From NCBI RefSeq assembly GCF_002833405.1, contig NZ_CP025135.1, forward strand, positions 2,585,501 through 2,649,500: 64,000 nucleotides of DNA. Reading direction: 5' to 3'. Both the position numbers and the translations under genes were made by a program. This document shows, in pieces, positions 1 through 12,240 of this stretch. Source of the DNA: Planococcus sp. MB-3u-03 (GTDB lineage Bacteria; Bacillota; Bacilli; Bacillales_A; Planococcaceae). The notes beneath the pieces are model-generated. The model made no database searches, had not been told where the DNA came from, and saw nothing but the letters and a program-made list of their open reading frames with translations. Numbering within the stretch: position 1 is the first letter of the stretch; every line of letters begins with the position of its first letter.

Positions 1-325
1 TGCTCGTGATATTCGCCGGGCAGCAAATGAGGATGCGCGGCTTCATCATAAAGCCTTTCAGTTTCAGTATTTGGATAAAATGCTTGAGCATCAATTCCGT
101 AATATCGAAATCATGGATGACGCCGTCTTTTAAGGGGCGGATCACCGCAATATGCTGGGGTGTGCGGCCCATCATATTCTGGGCTTCCGTTCCGACGGCG
201 ATCAGTTCATTGGATTTTTTATCGACTGCTACTACAGACGGCTCGTTTAAAATGATGCCTTTGCCTTTTACATAGATCAGCACATTGGCTGTCCCGAGAT
301 CGATGCCTATATCTTTCGAAAACAT
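1..325 (-). CDS. mbl: MreB-family cell-shape protein Mbl, N-terminal part
   Basis: This is an actin-like cytoskeletal protein that guides cell-wall synthesis at the membrane. Only the first 108 residues are in the window; the rest runs off the left edge. The start reads MFSKDIGIDLGTANVLIYVK, which carries the phosphate-1 motif DLGTANV of MreB/Mbl actins. It is followed by RPLKDGVIHDF and LICCPANIT, both typical of the family. The ATG at 325 lies just downstream of a purine-rich GGGAAGGGGA stretch. Similarity to B. subtilis Mbl and the position after murA favour Mbl over MreB or MreBH. In B. subtilis spoIID, spoIIQ and spoIIID lie between murAA and mbl; here nothing does. Confidence 0.9.
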   Translation of the reverse strand, partial: MFSKDIGIDLGTANVLIYVKGKGIILNEPSVVAVDKKSNELIAVGTEAQNMMGRTPQHIAVIRPLKDGVIHDFDITELMLKHFIQILKLKGFMMKPRILICCPANITS

Positions 326-410
326 TACGCCGTCCCCTTCCCATATTCTGCGATGTTGATTGAACTTTAATTTTCCAAGCTTGCATATCCATTAGAATTG
401 TCTAATTAAA

Positions 411-440
411 ATCTTATCATAATCCTGCAATGGCTGACAA
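411..440 (-). promoter_or_regulatory. Likely sigma-A promoter of mbl
   Basis: On the minus strand a TTGTCA -35 box (435-440) and a TAAGAT -10 box (411-416) are separated by 18 bases. They lie about 85 bases upstream of the mbl start and just after the murA terminator. The match is read by eye and is not proven. Confidence 0.5.
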
Positions 441-476
441 AATTCTCCGAAAATACTTTCAGCCCATTTTTCTACG

Positions 477-510
477 AAAAAAGCCTGCCGCTCAATTGTG
501 CGGCAGGCTC
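477..510 (-). terminator. Rho-independent terminator after murA
   Basis: A GC-rich stem (GAGCCTGCCGC with GCGGCAGGCT, loop around ACAATTGA) is followed on the minus strand by TTTTTT. It lies about 30 bases past the murA stop and separates murA from mbl. Confidence 0.85.
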
Positions 511-540
511 TTGATCTTATGAAGTATAAGTCCTGATGAA

Positions 541-1839
541 TTAAACCATTTGCTCTTCTTTTACTTCGCTTGTTTCAGTCGATACGCGTTCGATGTCGGC
601 ACCTAGAGCTTCAAGCTTCAAGTGGAAATCAACATATCCGCGGTCTAAATGATAAAGTTCGTGTACGCGTGTAATTCCTTCAGCAGCAAGTCCAGCCAAG
701 ATCAATGCAGCAGCTGCACGAAGATCTGTCGCTGATACTTGTGCGCCTTGCAATTTAGAAGGGCCTTCCATGATGACTGAGCGGCCTTCGATTTTGACGG
801 ATGCATTCATCCGGCGGAATTCTTCAACATGCATGAAGCGGTTTTCGAAAACCGTTTCAGTCAAGATGCCGCTGCCTTGCGCAGTCAACATCAATGACAT
901 CATCTGTGATTGCATATCTGTCGGGAAACCTGGGTGAGGCATCGTTTTGATGTCGATTGAACGGAGCGGGCGTGTAGCGCGGATGCGCAAGCCTTCATCC
1001 GTCTCTTGGATATCGACTCCCATTTCGCCCATTTTCGAGATCAAGGCAGCCATATGTTCCGGAACGGCGTTTTCGATGATGACGTCACCTTCAGTGATGG
1101 CAGCTGCCACCATGAATGTTCCAGCTTCTACACGGTCAGGAATGATTGAGTGATTCGAACCGTGGAGAGTCTCCACACCTTCGATGCGCATAGTGTCTGT
1201 ACCGGCGCCTTTGACGTTTCCGCCCATTTCGTTGATATAATTCGCTAGGTCAACGATTTCCGGCTCTTTCGCTGCGTTTTCGATGATCGTTACCCCATCT
1301 GCAAGCGCTGCGGCTGACATGATGTTCTCTGTCGCTCCGACACTTGGGAAGTCGAGGTAGATTTTAGCACCGCGCAAACGGCCATCTGTTTTAGCTTCAA
1401 CAAAGCCGTTTCCAAACGTGATGTTCGCTCCCATTGCTTCAAAGCCTTTTAGGTGCTGGTCGATCGGACGAGATCCGATAGCGCAGCCGCCTGGCAAAGC
1501 GACACGGGCAAATCCGTTGCGTGCAAGTACCGGTCCCATGACGAGAATCGATGCACGCATTTTACGGACATACTCGAACTGTGCTTCACTCGAGAGTTGT
1601 GAAGATGCGTCGATGTGCATCTCGTTTTTCTCTGGGAAATATTCGATGTCGACATTCAAGCTTCTCAATACTTCCTGAATGGTGTAGACATCCGCAAGAT
1701 TCGGCACTTCTGTAATGAAGCTTTTTCCTTCACTTGCAAGAAGCGCGCCTGCCAATACTGGCAGTACTGCGTTTTTCGCTCCTTCTACCCGTACTTTCCC
1801 TGTTAATTTCTTTCCGCCTTTAACGATGATATGATCCAA
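541..1839 (-). CDS. murA: UDP-N-acetylglucosamine 1-carboxyvinyltransferase (MurA, first copy)
   Basis: MurA transfers enolpyruvate from PEP to UDP-GlcNAc, the first committed step of peptidoglycan synthesis in the cytoplasm. The protein (432 residues from the chosen start) shows the [10 protein letters not shown] motif near the N-terminus and the catalytic-loop cysteine in [15 protein letters not shown] near residue 115, the residue attacked by fosfomycin. A longer reading from an ATG at 1854 exists, but GGAGGG lies inside it, about 7 bases before a TTG at 1839, and family members start at this point (xxIIVKGG), so I take the TTG. A second MurA lies at 25.1-26.4 kb; two copies are normal in low-GC Gram-positives. 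A terminator follows. Confidence 0.95.
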   Translation of the reverse strand: MDHIIVKGGKKLTGKVRVEGAKNAVLPVLAGALLASEGKSFITEVPNLADVYTIQEVLRSLNVDIEYFPEKNEMHIDASSQLSSEAQFEYVRKMRASILVMGPVLARNGFARVALPGGCAIGSRPIDQHLKGFEAMGANITFGNGFVEAKTDGRLRGAKIYLDFPSVGATENIMSAAALADGVTIIENAAKEPEIVDLANYINEMGGNVKGAGTDTMRIEGVETLHGSNHSIIPDRVEAGTFMVAAAITEGDVIIENAVPEHMAALISKMGEMGVDIQETDEGLRIRATRPLRSIDIKTMPHPGFPTDMQSQMMSLMLTAQGSGILTETVFENRFMHVEEFRRMNASVKIEGRSVIMEGPSKLQGAQVSATDLRAAAALILAGLAAEGITRVHELYHLDRGYVDFHLKLEALGADIERVSTETSEVKEEQMV

Positions 1840-1961
1840 AGCATAGCCCTCCATGTGTTTAATAGTCCCTTATTTATACAGCTCTCACGTATATTTTCAC
1901 ATTTAATAATCTCTGTAGTTTATGGTAGTAAAAAATGAAAACCTTATATATAATACCTTGT

Positions 1962-2004
1962 TTTTTGATAAGAAACAAGCATTACAAGGCTTTCTTATCA
2001 AAAA
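1962..2004. repeat. Perfect 14-bp inverted repeat in the AT-rich gap upstream of murA
   Basis: TTTTTGATAAGAAA (1962-1975) and TTTCTTATCAAAAA (1991-2004) are exact reverse complements around a 15-base spacer. The surrounding 1840-2212 gap is AT-rich and holds no credible gene. B. subtilis has ywmB between the DUF1146 gene and murAA; it is not seen here. The repeat could form a hairpin with T-runs on both sides, acting as a terminator in either direction, or be a protein-binding site near the murA promoter. Confidence 0.7.
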
Positions 2005-2157
2005 CTCAATATACCCCATGTTGTTCGTTAACATAGGTATTTTTATGTCCGTGGCGCAAAAAAAAATATTACAAAATGATTACAGTTAATTGTTTCCCCA
2101 CTTCAATAGAAATAAACCCTTAGACACTGAATATTTCCCGGGAAATAGTAAAACATT

Positions 2158-2208
2158 GCCGATTTGCCATAGGAACGGCCTGCATCCGCATTACCATGGC
2201 AAATCGGC
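2158..2208 (-). terminator. Long stem-loop just after the DUF1146 gene
   Basis: GCCGATTTGCCAT (2158-2170) and ATGGCAAATCGGC (2196-2208) pair perfectly over 13 bases around a 25-base loop, starting 5 bases past the DUF1146 stop. On the minus strand it is followed by the weak U-tract of ATGTTTTAC. It is probably a terminator or a 3'-end stabiliser. Confidence 0.55.
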
Positions 2209-2212
2209 CATG

Positions 2213-2446
2213 CTAAAATAGGTACGGCAATTGCCTGGACCATGCCGAAATCTCCAAAAAGAAGTTGGAAACGGACGTTCCGATCACAATGCTCAAAAAT
2301 ATGTATAAAATCTGTGCCTGCAATACATGGTGTTTAGCTATCCATTTATCGAACATCACAGCCCGCAATGCATAAAATGAAACGCCGGTGAAAAAGATAT
2401 GGCTGATGATTGAAATCAATGCCTGCTGTCCGATGTATAATTCCAC
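2213..2446 (-). CDS. ywzB: DUF1146 small membrane protein (YwzB family)
   Basis: This is a 77-residue protein of unknown function with two hydrophobic stretches (about residues 7-27 and 44-64), so a small integral membrane protein is expected. The sequence and its position between atpC and murA match YwzB/DUF1146 of Bacillus. Translation probably begins at a GTG at 2446, preceded by GAAAGGAG. The gene is followed by a long stem-loop. The function is not known for the family. Confidence 0.8.
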   Translation of the reverse strand: MELYIGQQALISIISHIFFTGVSFYALRAVMFDKWIAKHHVLQAQILYIFLSIVIGTSVSNFFLEISAWSRQLPYLF

Positions 2447-2568
2447 TCTACACTCTCCTTTCGTCTCGTATCTTATTTGTTGAAACCCCTGCTGTTAGTA
2501 TAGCTGAAATTATTTCATATGGCATAAAACTTCATGAGTTTTTCGTGAAATCTTGTCCATAATCCAAT

Positions 2569-2605
2569 AAAAAAGACGGACGGAAGCAAATCGCTTCCGT
2601 CCGTC
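2569..2605 (-). terminator. Terminator of the ATP synthase operon
   Basis: A perfect GC-rich stem GACGGACGGAAGC / GCTTCCGTCCGTC with a short AT-rich loop is followed on the minus strand by TTTTTT, directly after the atpC stop. It marks the end of the atp operon. Confidence 0.9.
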
Positions 2606-2613
2606 CCATTTTA

Positions 2614-3016
2614 TTAAATGTTACCCTCATAAACGTTGATACGATTCATCGCACGTTTTAACGCCAATTCCGCGCGTTTGTAGTCGATCTCATCTTTTCT
2701 TGCCTGAAGAAGTGCTTCAGCACGTTTTGCAGATTCCTGCGCACGCGCCAAGTCGATCTCAGTCGCAGTTTCTGCTGATTGAGCAAGAATCGTCACTTTT
2801 CAGGGCGGATTTCAAGGAACCCACCGCTTACAGCGACCAATTCCGTCGAGTTTTCTTTCTTTAACCGGACTGCGCCGATTCCAAGAGGAGCTACTGTCGG
2901 AATGTGACCAGGCAAAACGCCCATCTCACCGGTTGCTGTAACTGCAATCACCATAGAAACTTCTGAATCGTATACTGGGCCGTCGGGGTGACAATATTGA
3001 CTGTAATGGTCTTCAT
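2614..3016 (-). CDS. atpC: ATP synthase F1 epsilon subunit (two apparent 1-base deletions)
   Basis: Epsilon is the small regulatory subunit of the F1 central stalk. Starting from the ATG at 3016 ([11 protein letters not shown]) the frame is lost at a G run near 2985-2988. It resumes one frame over through [20 protein letters not shown], and is lost again near 2795 after [10 protein letters not shown]. The C-terminal helical part ([20 protein letters not shown] onward) then runs to the stop. Restoring one base at each point gives a 134-residue protein of normal length and full similarity. Because the subunit is needed and both losses are in short homopolymers, sequence error is the likely cause. 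It is the last gene of the atp operon, 24 bases after atpD. Confidence 0.85.
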
Positions 3017-3040
3017 TTTTTTCCCTCCTGGTCCCTGATT

Positions 3041-5410
<2,370 letters not shown>

Positions 5411-5440
5411 TTATTTTTTCTTCCGATCCTGCCAGGGAGC

Positions 5441-6970
<1,530 letters not shown>

Positions 6971-6977
6971 TCATAAA

Positions 6978-7508
6978 TTAGCCGATTAATTGACGCTGCA
7001 GGCGGGCAAGTTTCGTGCTGACGCTGCTGTCAAAGATGCGGTTTCCGATTTGAAGGCGCAATCCACCGATCAATGATGGGTCGATTACGTTTTCAATCCG
7101 TAAAGAATTTTTGCCGATGCTTTTCGCGAAAGCCGTGGAAAGAGACGCCGTTTCTTCTTCCGTCAATGGACGAGTTGAATAAACTGTTGCATCCTCAATT
7201 CCCTGCTCTTCGTTTGAAAGCTTGATATATGCTTGTGTCATATCACTGACTTCGTTCATGCGTCTGCGCTCACCCAACATCTGAAGTGTATTCAAGACAT
7301 ACGTGTTAACCCCTTGAAATACTTCGTTGATGAGGTTTGTGCGCTTTTCAGATGAAAGTTTCGGTGAAACGATCAATTGGTAAAGTTCAGGAGTCAACTT
7401 GAAAACTTTACGTACTTCACGGAGATCCTGTTCGATTTCCAAAGTCACATTGTGTTCTTTGGCTACCTGGAATAATGCCGATGCGTAGCGCTCAGCGACT
7501 TGGCTCAT
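6978..7508 (-). CDS. atpH: ATP synthase F1 delta subunit
   Basis: Delta connects the F1 head to the b-subunit peripheral stalk. The 176-residue protein starts MSQVAERYASALFQVAKEHN and ends with DPSLIGGLRLQIGNRIFDSSV plus a short tail, the conserved C-terminal signature of AtpH. Its ATG overlaps the atpF stop in an ATGA, implying translational coupling. The calls on both sides are unambiguous. Confidence 0.96.
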   Translation of the reverse strand: MSQVAERYASALFQVAKEHNVTLEIEQDLREVRKVFKLTPELYQLIVSPKLSSEKRTNLINEVFQGVNTYVLNTLQMLGERRRMNEVSDMTQAYIKLSNEEQGIEDATVYSTRPLTEEETASLSTAFAKSIGKNSLRIENVIDPSLIGGLRLQIGNRIFDSSVSTKLARLQRQLIG

Positions 7509-8026
7509 TGCACTTCGCCTGCCTTCGCAATCGTTTCGTTAATCAACTGACGGTTGTCTTCCTCAGAGATTTCCTTGTCCAATACTCTCGTAGCTGCCAA
7601 CAAGGACAGAGCCACAACTTCTTCACGTACTGCTGCGATCGCTTTTTCGCGCTCGTTAGCAATTTCTGCCACTGCGGATTCTTTCATGCGAGCAGATTCA
7701 GCACGCGCTGTCGTAATGATTTCCTCACGAGAAACTTCGCCTTGTTTCTTGGCATTTTCAACGATTTCCTGCGCCTGGTTGCGGGCATCCTTCAAAAGGT
7801 TGCGCTGCTCATCAAGCATTTGCTGTGATTCCTGACGGCTTTTTTCAGCAGTTTCGATCTCACTTGCGATCAGATCTTCACGTTGCTGCATAACGCCCAT
7901 CAATGGACCCCACGCAAATTTCTTCAACAGGGCCATTAGGAGCAAAAAGATGACCAATGTTGCGATGATGTCTCCAATATTCAAAAACTCCCCGGTTGCA
8001 CCGAGTACGAGGTGATCAAAAAACAC
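7505..8026 (-). CDS. atpF: ATP synthase Fo b subunit
   Basis: The b subunit forms the peripheral stalk that holds F1 to the membrane part. The 173-residue protein has one N-terminal membrane helix (about residues 18-38, GDIIATLVIFLLLMALLKKF). A long charged coiled-coil helix (SRQESQQMLDEQRNLLKDAR and beyond) follows. Translation most likely starts at a GTG at 8026 preceded by GGGAGTG. It follows atpE after an unusually long 315-base gap that holds two hairpins, including a family-A repeat copy, and overlaps atpH by 4 bases. Confidence 0.95.
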   Translation of the reverse strand: MFFDHLVLGATGEFLNIGDIIATLVIFLLLMALLKKFAWGPLMGVMQQREDLIASEIETAEKSRQESQQMLDEQRNLLKDARNQAQEIVENAKKQGEVSREEIITTARAESARMKESAVAEIANEREKAIAAVREEVVALSLLAATRVLDKEISEEDNRQLINETIAKAGEVQ

Positions 8027-8133
8027 GATTGTTTCACTCCCTTCAAGAGCCTAAAATACTTTTTCTACTATTATATATACTGCTTAAAATCGTTAGATGT
8101 GCTGTCGAAATCCAAAATGCATCATACAAGCAT

Positions 8134-8170
8134 AAATGGCGAAAAACATGCCGGAGCATTCTCGCCATTT
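8134..8170. repeat. Nested hairpin between atpE and atpF
   Basis: AAATGGCGA (8134-8142) pairs with TCGCCATTT (8162-8170), and an inner ATGC/GCAT pair lies within the loop. In the atp mRNA this is downstream of atpE and upstream of atpF, next to the family-A palindrome. It could protect the atpE part of the message or slow ribosomes before atpF. Confidence 0.6.
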
Positions 8171-8206
8171 AGCTTTTCAGTAATAAATTGCTTTGTCTAG
8201 TTCTTC

Positions 8207-8338
8207 CGCTTTTCGCGATGTCTAGACTCCAGTGCCTAGCTCTTCGGGACATAAGTCAACCCAGCTGTGCGGCAAAGAACGCCGCTTCGCTGGTTCGCCT
8301 TATGCCTGTCAGAGCTGAACAGGCACTTTCGCTTTTCG
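8207..8338 (+). repeat. Family-A palindromic repeat, copy A1 (inside the atp operon)
   Basis: This is a roughly 130-base imperfect palindrome with outer arms AGTGCCTAGCTCT / AGAGCTGAACAGGCACT, middle arms CATAAG / CTTATG and CCAGC / GCTGG, and apical GCGGC / GCCGC. It starts and ends in CGCTTTTCG. Its edge is 3 bases from the atpE stop codon. Compared with other copies, both the outer arms (GTG/CAC instead of GCG/CGC) and the CCAGC/GCTGG arm have changed on both sides together. Confidence 0.85.
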
Positions 8339-8341
8339 AAA

Positions 8342-8569
<228 letters not shown>

Positions 8570-8614
8570 TCAGGATAATTGTTTTTTTTTGTTTTGCCCG
8601 AAGGCAGTTTATAC

Positions 8615-9725
<1,111 letters not shown>

Positions 9726-9728
9726 TTT

Positions 9729-9950
9729 TTACATGTCTCCTGATTCGAATTTTCGGACGGTCTGAAGCATCGCCCAAACCCCGGCACTAAGACCGACGAG
9801 CAGGCAGATGATCAAAAAGAGCGGGGCGGTTCCGAATTGCTCATCAAGCCACATCCCTGTAAAGACTCCGATTAGTACGGACCCGACAAGTTGCGAGAGA
9901 ATGACGGAATAAATCGCCATTGCTTGTAAGGGACTTTTTTTCGGGTGCAT
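9729..9950 (-). CDS. atpZ: AtpZ/AtpI-family small membrane protein, first gene of the atp operon
   Basis: This is a 73-residue protein with two membrane helices, starting MHPKKSPLQAMAIYSVILSQ and containing GMWLDEQFGTAPLFLIICLL. That pattern is the AtpZ signature. A longer frame reaches 10055, but GAGGGG lies 6 bases before the ATG at 9950, so I take this start. AtpZ and AtpI act together in the alkaliphile Bacillus pseudofirmus in supporting magnesium and ATP synthase assembly. It opens the operon, with a promoter about 120 bases upstream. Confidence 0.88.
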   Translation of the reverse strand: MHPKKSPLQAMAIYSVILSQLVGSVLIGVFTGMWLDEQFGTAPLFLIICLLVGLSAGVWAMLQTVRKFESGDM

Positions 9951-10069
9951 GATAAACCCCTCGAAATTCATAATGATTTGACATTCACGCCCATAAAAAG
10001 AGCAGTCGCATCTGGCTTTCAATAGCACATCCATTATGTATGAAAACCCTCTCATGCAGACCCTTTGTA

Positions 10070-10098
10070 AGCATACAATAGGGGTAAAATCATGTCAA
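10070..10098 (-). promoter_or_regulatory. Sigma-A promoter of the atp operon
   Basis: On the minus strand a perfect TTGACA (10093-10098) is followed after 17 bases by TATGCT (10070-10075). Transcription would start about 110 bases before the atpZ ATG. Together with repeat A2, this is all I see in the 9951-10336 gap. Confidence 0.75.
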
Positions 10099-10161
10099 TT
10101 ACATGTAGTGAAAAACTTCACAAGCAAAAACCCGCCGACATATGATTGACAAATTTGTTAC

Positions 10162-10293
10162 AAGAAAAGCGAGAGCGCCTGCCCAGCTCCGTCAGGCATA
10201 AGACGGATCAGCAATGCGGCGCTTTTTGCCGCAATGCTGGAACGGCTTATGACCCAAGGAGCTAGGCGCTCGAGCTAGACATCAAGAAAAGCG
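10162..10293 (-). repeat. Family-A palindromic repeat, copy A2
   Basis: Read on the minus strand this is the same element as A1, with outer arms GAGCGCCTAGCTCC / GGAGCTGGGCAGGCGCTC, inner arms CAGCATTGCGGC / GCCGCATTGCTG, and the CATAAG / CTTATG middle arm. It lies between the end of the 2-epimerase gene and the atp promoter and is the only inverted copy in the window. Confidence 0.85.
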
Positions 10294-10336
10294 AAGGTGG
10301 CTGAACAAAAACACTCCCTGCTCTCCCCCCTTCTCC

Positions 10337-11455
10337 TTACAACTCGCCGAAATACTTGTGCAAAGCTTCCACGATCCGCTGTGATGCTTTTCCGTCGCCA
10401 TATGGGTTCGATGCTTGCGACATCGCTTCATACGCGGAGGCATCCGTCAGCAATTCTTTGCCGAGGCGGTAAATCGTTTCTTCGTCAGTACCGGCGAGTT
10501 TCAACGTGCCGGCATCGATGCCTTCCGGACGTTCCGTCGTATCACGCAACACCAAAACTGGCTTACCGAGAGACGGCGCTTCTTCTTGTACCCCGCCCGA
10601 ATCAGTCAGGATGAAATAAGACTGGGCTGCGAAGTTATGGAAATCCAATACTTCGAGCGGCTCGATCAAGTGGATGCGCGGGTCACGCCCAAGCACTTCG
10701 TCTGCCACTTCGCGAACAGCCGGATTCATGTGGACCGGATAGACCACTTGGATGTCCTCATGCTCTTCGGTCAAGCGCTTGATCGCACGGAACATATTGC
10801 GCATCGGTTCACCAAGGTTTTCACGGCGGTGGGCGGTCAATAAGATCATGCGGTCACTGCCGATTTTATCGAGCACCGGGTGATGATAATTTTCACGCAC
10901 TGTCGTCTGCAAAGCATCAATCGCCGTATTGCCCGTAATATAGATTGTTTCTTCTTTTTTATTCTCATCACGTAGATTCTGCGCAGACTTCTCGGTCGGC
11001 GCAAAATGGATGTCCGCCATGACACCTGTCAATTGACGGTTCATCTCTTCCGGGAAAGGAGAGTACTTATTGTGGGTCCGGAGCCCAGCTTCTACGTGCC
11101 CGATCGAAATTTGATTGTACAAAGCGGCCAAACTTGCCGCGAATGTCGTCGTCGTATCTCCATGGACCAGCACGATATCCGGTTTCGCTTCTTTCATCAC
11201 ATCATCCAAACCTTGCATAGCCCGTACCGTTACATCGCTCAAGGTTTGGCGGTCTTTCATGATGTTCAAATCAAAATCGGGGGTGATGCCGAATGTTTCG
11301 AGCACTTGGTCAAGCATTTGGCGATGCTGTGCGGTGACAGTCACAAGAGGTTCGATCGTTTCTGGGTGCTTCTGCAATTCCAACACAAGAGGCGCCATTT
11401 TAATCGCTTCCGGACGTGTACCGAAAATCGTCATCACTTTCCATTTTTTCGTCAC
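10337..11455 (-). CDS. wecB: UDP-N-acetylglucosamine 2-epimerase (non-hydrolysing)
   Basis: This enzyme interconverts UDP-GlcNAc and UDP-ManNAc, the sugar donor for wall teichoic acid linkage and surface polysaccharides. The 372-residue protein begins with the nucleotide-sugar GT-B fold motif FGTRPEAIKMAPL. It contains VHGDTTTTFAASLAA, VEAGLRTHNKYSPFPEEMNR and the DSGGVQEEAPSLGKPVLVLR segment, all signatures of the family. It lies 19 bases downstream of upp on the same strand, as mnaA (yvyH)-like genes do in related genomes. Confidence 0.95.
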   Translation of the reverse strand: MTKKWKVMTIFGTRPEAIKMAPLVLELQKHPETIEPLVTVTAQHRQMLDQVLETFGITPDFDLNIMKDRQTLSDVTVRAMQGLDDVMKEAKPDIVLVHGDTTTTFAASLAALYNQISIGHVEAGLRTHNKYSPFPEEMNRQLTGVMADIHFAPTEKSAQNLRDENKKEETIYITGNTAIDALQTTVRENYHHPVLDKIGSDRMILLTAHRRENLGEPMRNMFRAIKRLTEEHEDIQVVYPVHMNPAVREVADEVLGRDPRIHLIEPLEVLDFHNFAAQSYFILTDSGGVQEEAPSLGKPVLVLRDTTERPEGIDAGTLKLAGTDEETIYRLGKELLTDASAYEAMSQASNPYGDGKASQRIVEALHKYFGEL

Positions 11456-11474
11456 TTCTGATCAACCCGCTTTC

Positions 11475-12104
11475 TTATTTTGTTCCGAACAAGCGATCTC
11501 CAGCATCGCCGAGGCCAGGCACGATATAGCCTTTTTCGTTGAGCTTCTCATCGAGTGCCGCGATATAGATATCGACATCCGGATGTGCTTTTTGCAAAGC
11601 TTCCACACCTTCTGGAGCTGCGATGATGCACATGAACTTGATTTTCGTCGCGCCGCGCTTTTTCAAGGAATTGACTGCTTCAATCGCAGAGCCGCCTGTC
11701 GCAAGCATTGGATCGACGACGATCAATTCACGTTCAGAGACGTCTGAAGGCATCTTAAAATAATATTCCACTGGCTGCAAAGTTTCCGGGTCGCGGTACA
11801 AGCCGATATGGCCAACCTTCGCCGCCGGAATCAATTTCAAGACACCGTCAACCATTCCAATTCCTGCACGCAAAATCGGTACGATGCCCAATTTTTTCCC
11901 GGCTAAAACGTTCGACTTGGCAACTTGCACAGGCGTTTCCACATCGATTTCCTGAAGCGGAAGCTCGCGTGTGATTTCAAAGGCCATCAAAGTTGAAATC
12001 TCATCAACCAATTCACGGAATTCTTTTGTTCCAGTCGATTTGTCGCGGATATACGTCAGTTTATGCTGAATCAGCGGATGATCAAAAACGAATACTTTTC
12101 CCAC
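11475..12104 (-). CDS. upp: Uracil phosphoribosyltransferase
   Basis: The enzyme salvages uracil with PRPP to make UMP. The 209-residue protein has the PRPP-binding motif [15 protein letters not shown] and the C-terminal uracil-binding [13 protein letters not shown]. The open frame continues upstream to 12125, but a GTG at 12104 follows AAGGAG by 9 bases and gives the family's usual N-terminus ([20 protein letters not shown]) and length, so I chose it. It is followed closely by the epimerase gene. Confidence 0.96.
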   Translation of the reverse strand: MGKVFVFDHPLIQHKLTYIRDKSTGTKEFRELVDEISTLMAFEITRELPLQEIDVETPVQVAKSNVLAGKKLGIVPILRAGIGMVDGVLKLIPAAKVGHIGLYRDPETLQPVEYYFKMPSDVSERELIVVDPMLATGGSAIEAVNSLKKRGATKIKFMCIIAAPEGVEALQKAHPDVDIYIAALDEKLNEKGYIVPGLGDAGDRLFGTK

Positions 12105-12214
12105 AGTGTATCTCTCCTTTTTCATACATTTTCCTAAACAGTATAACAGAAAATGAAAAGGTTTAGAGCGTCACCCCTGCATTAGAATTATTCAGTCAAC
12201 TTTCATAGGCAAAA

Positions 12215-12240
12215 TAAAAAACCAGGGCCAATGCCCCGGT
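12215..12240 (-). terminator. Terminator of the PAS-GAF-GGDEF-EAL gene
   Basis: The stem ACCGGGGC / GCCCTGGT with loop ATTG is followed on the minus strand by TTTTTT. The 5' arm touches the stop codon of the EAL-domain gene. Confidence 0.85.

Noticed and set aside
11115..11747. A 210-residue plus-strand frame opposite wecB and upp
   Set aside because: It spans two real minus-strand genes and shows no domain or ribosome site.
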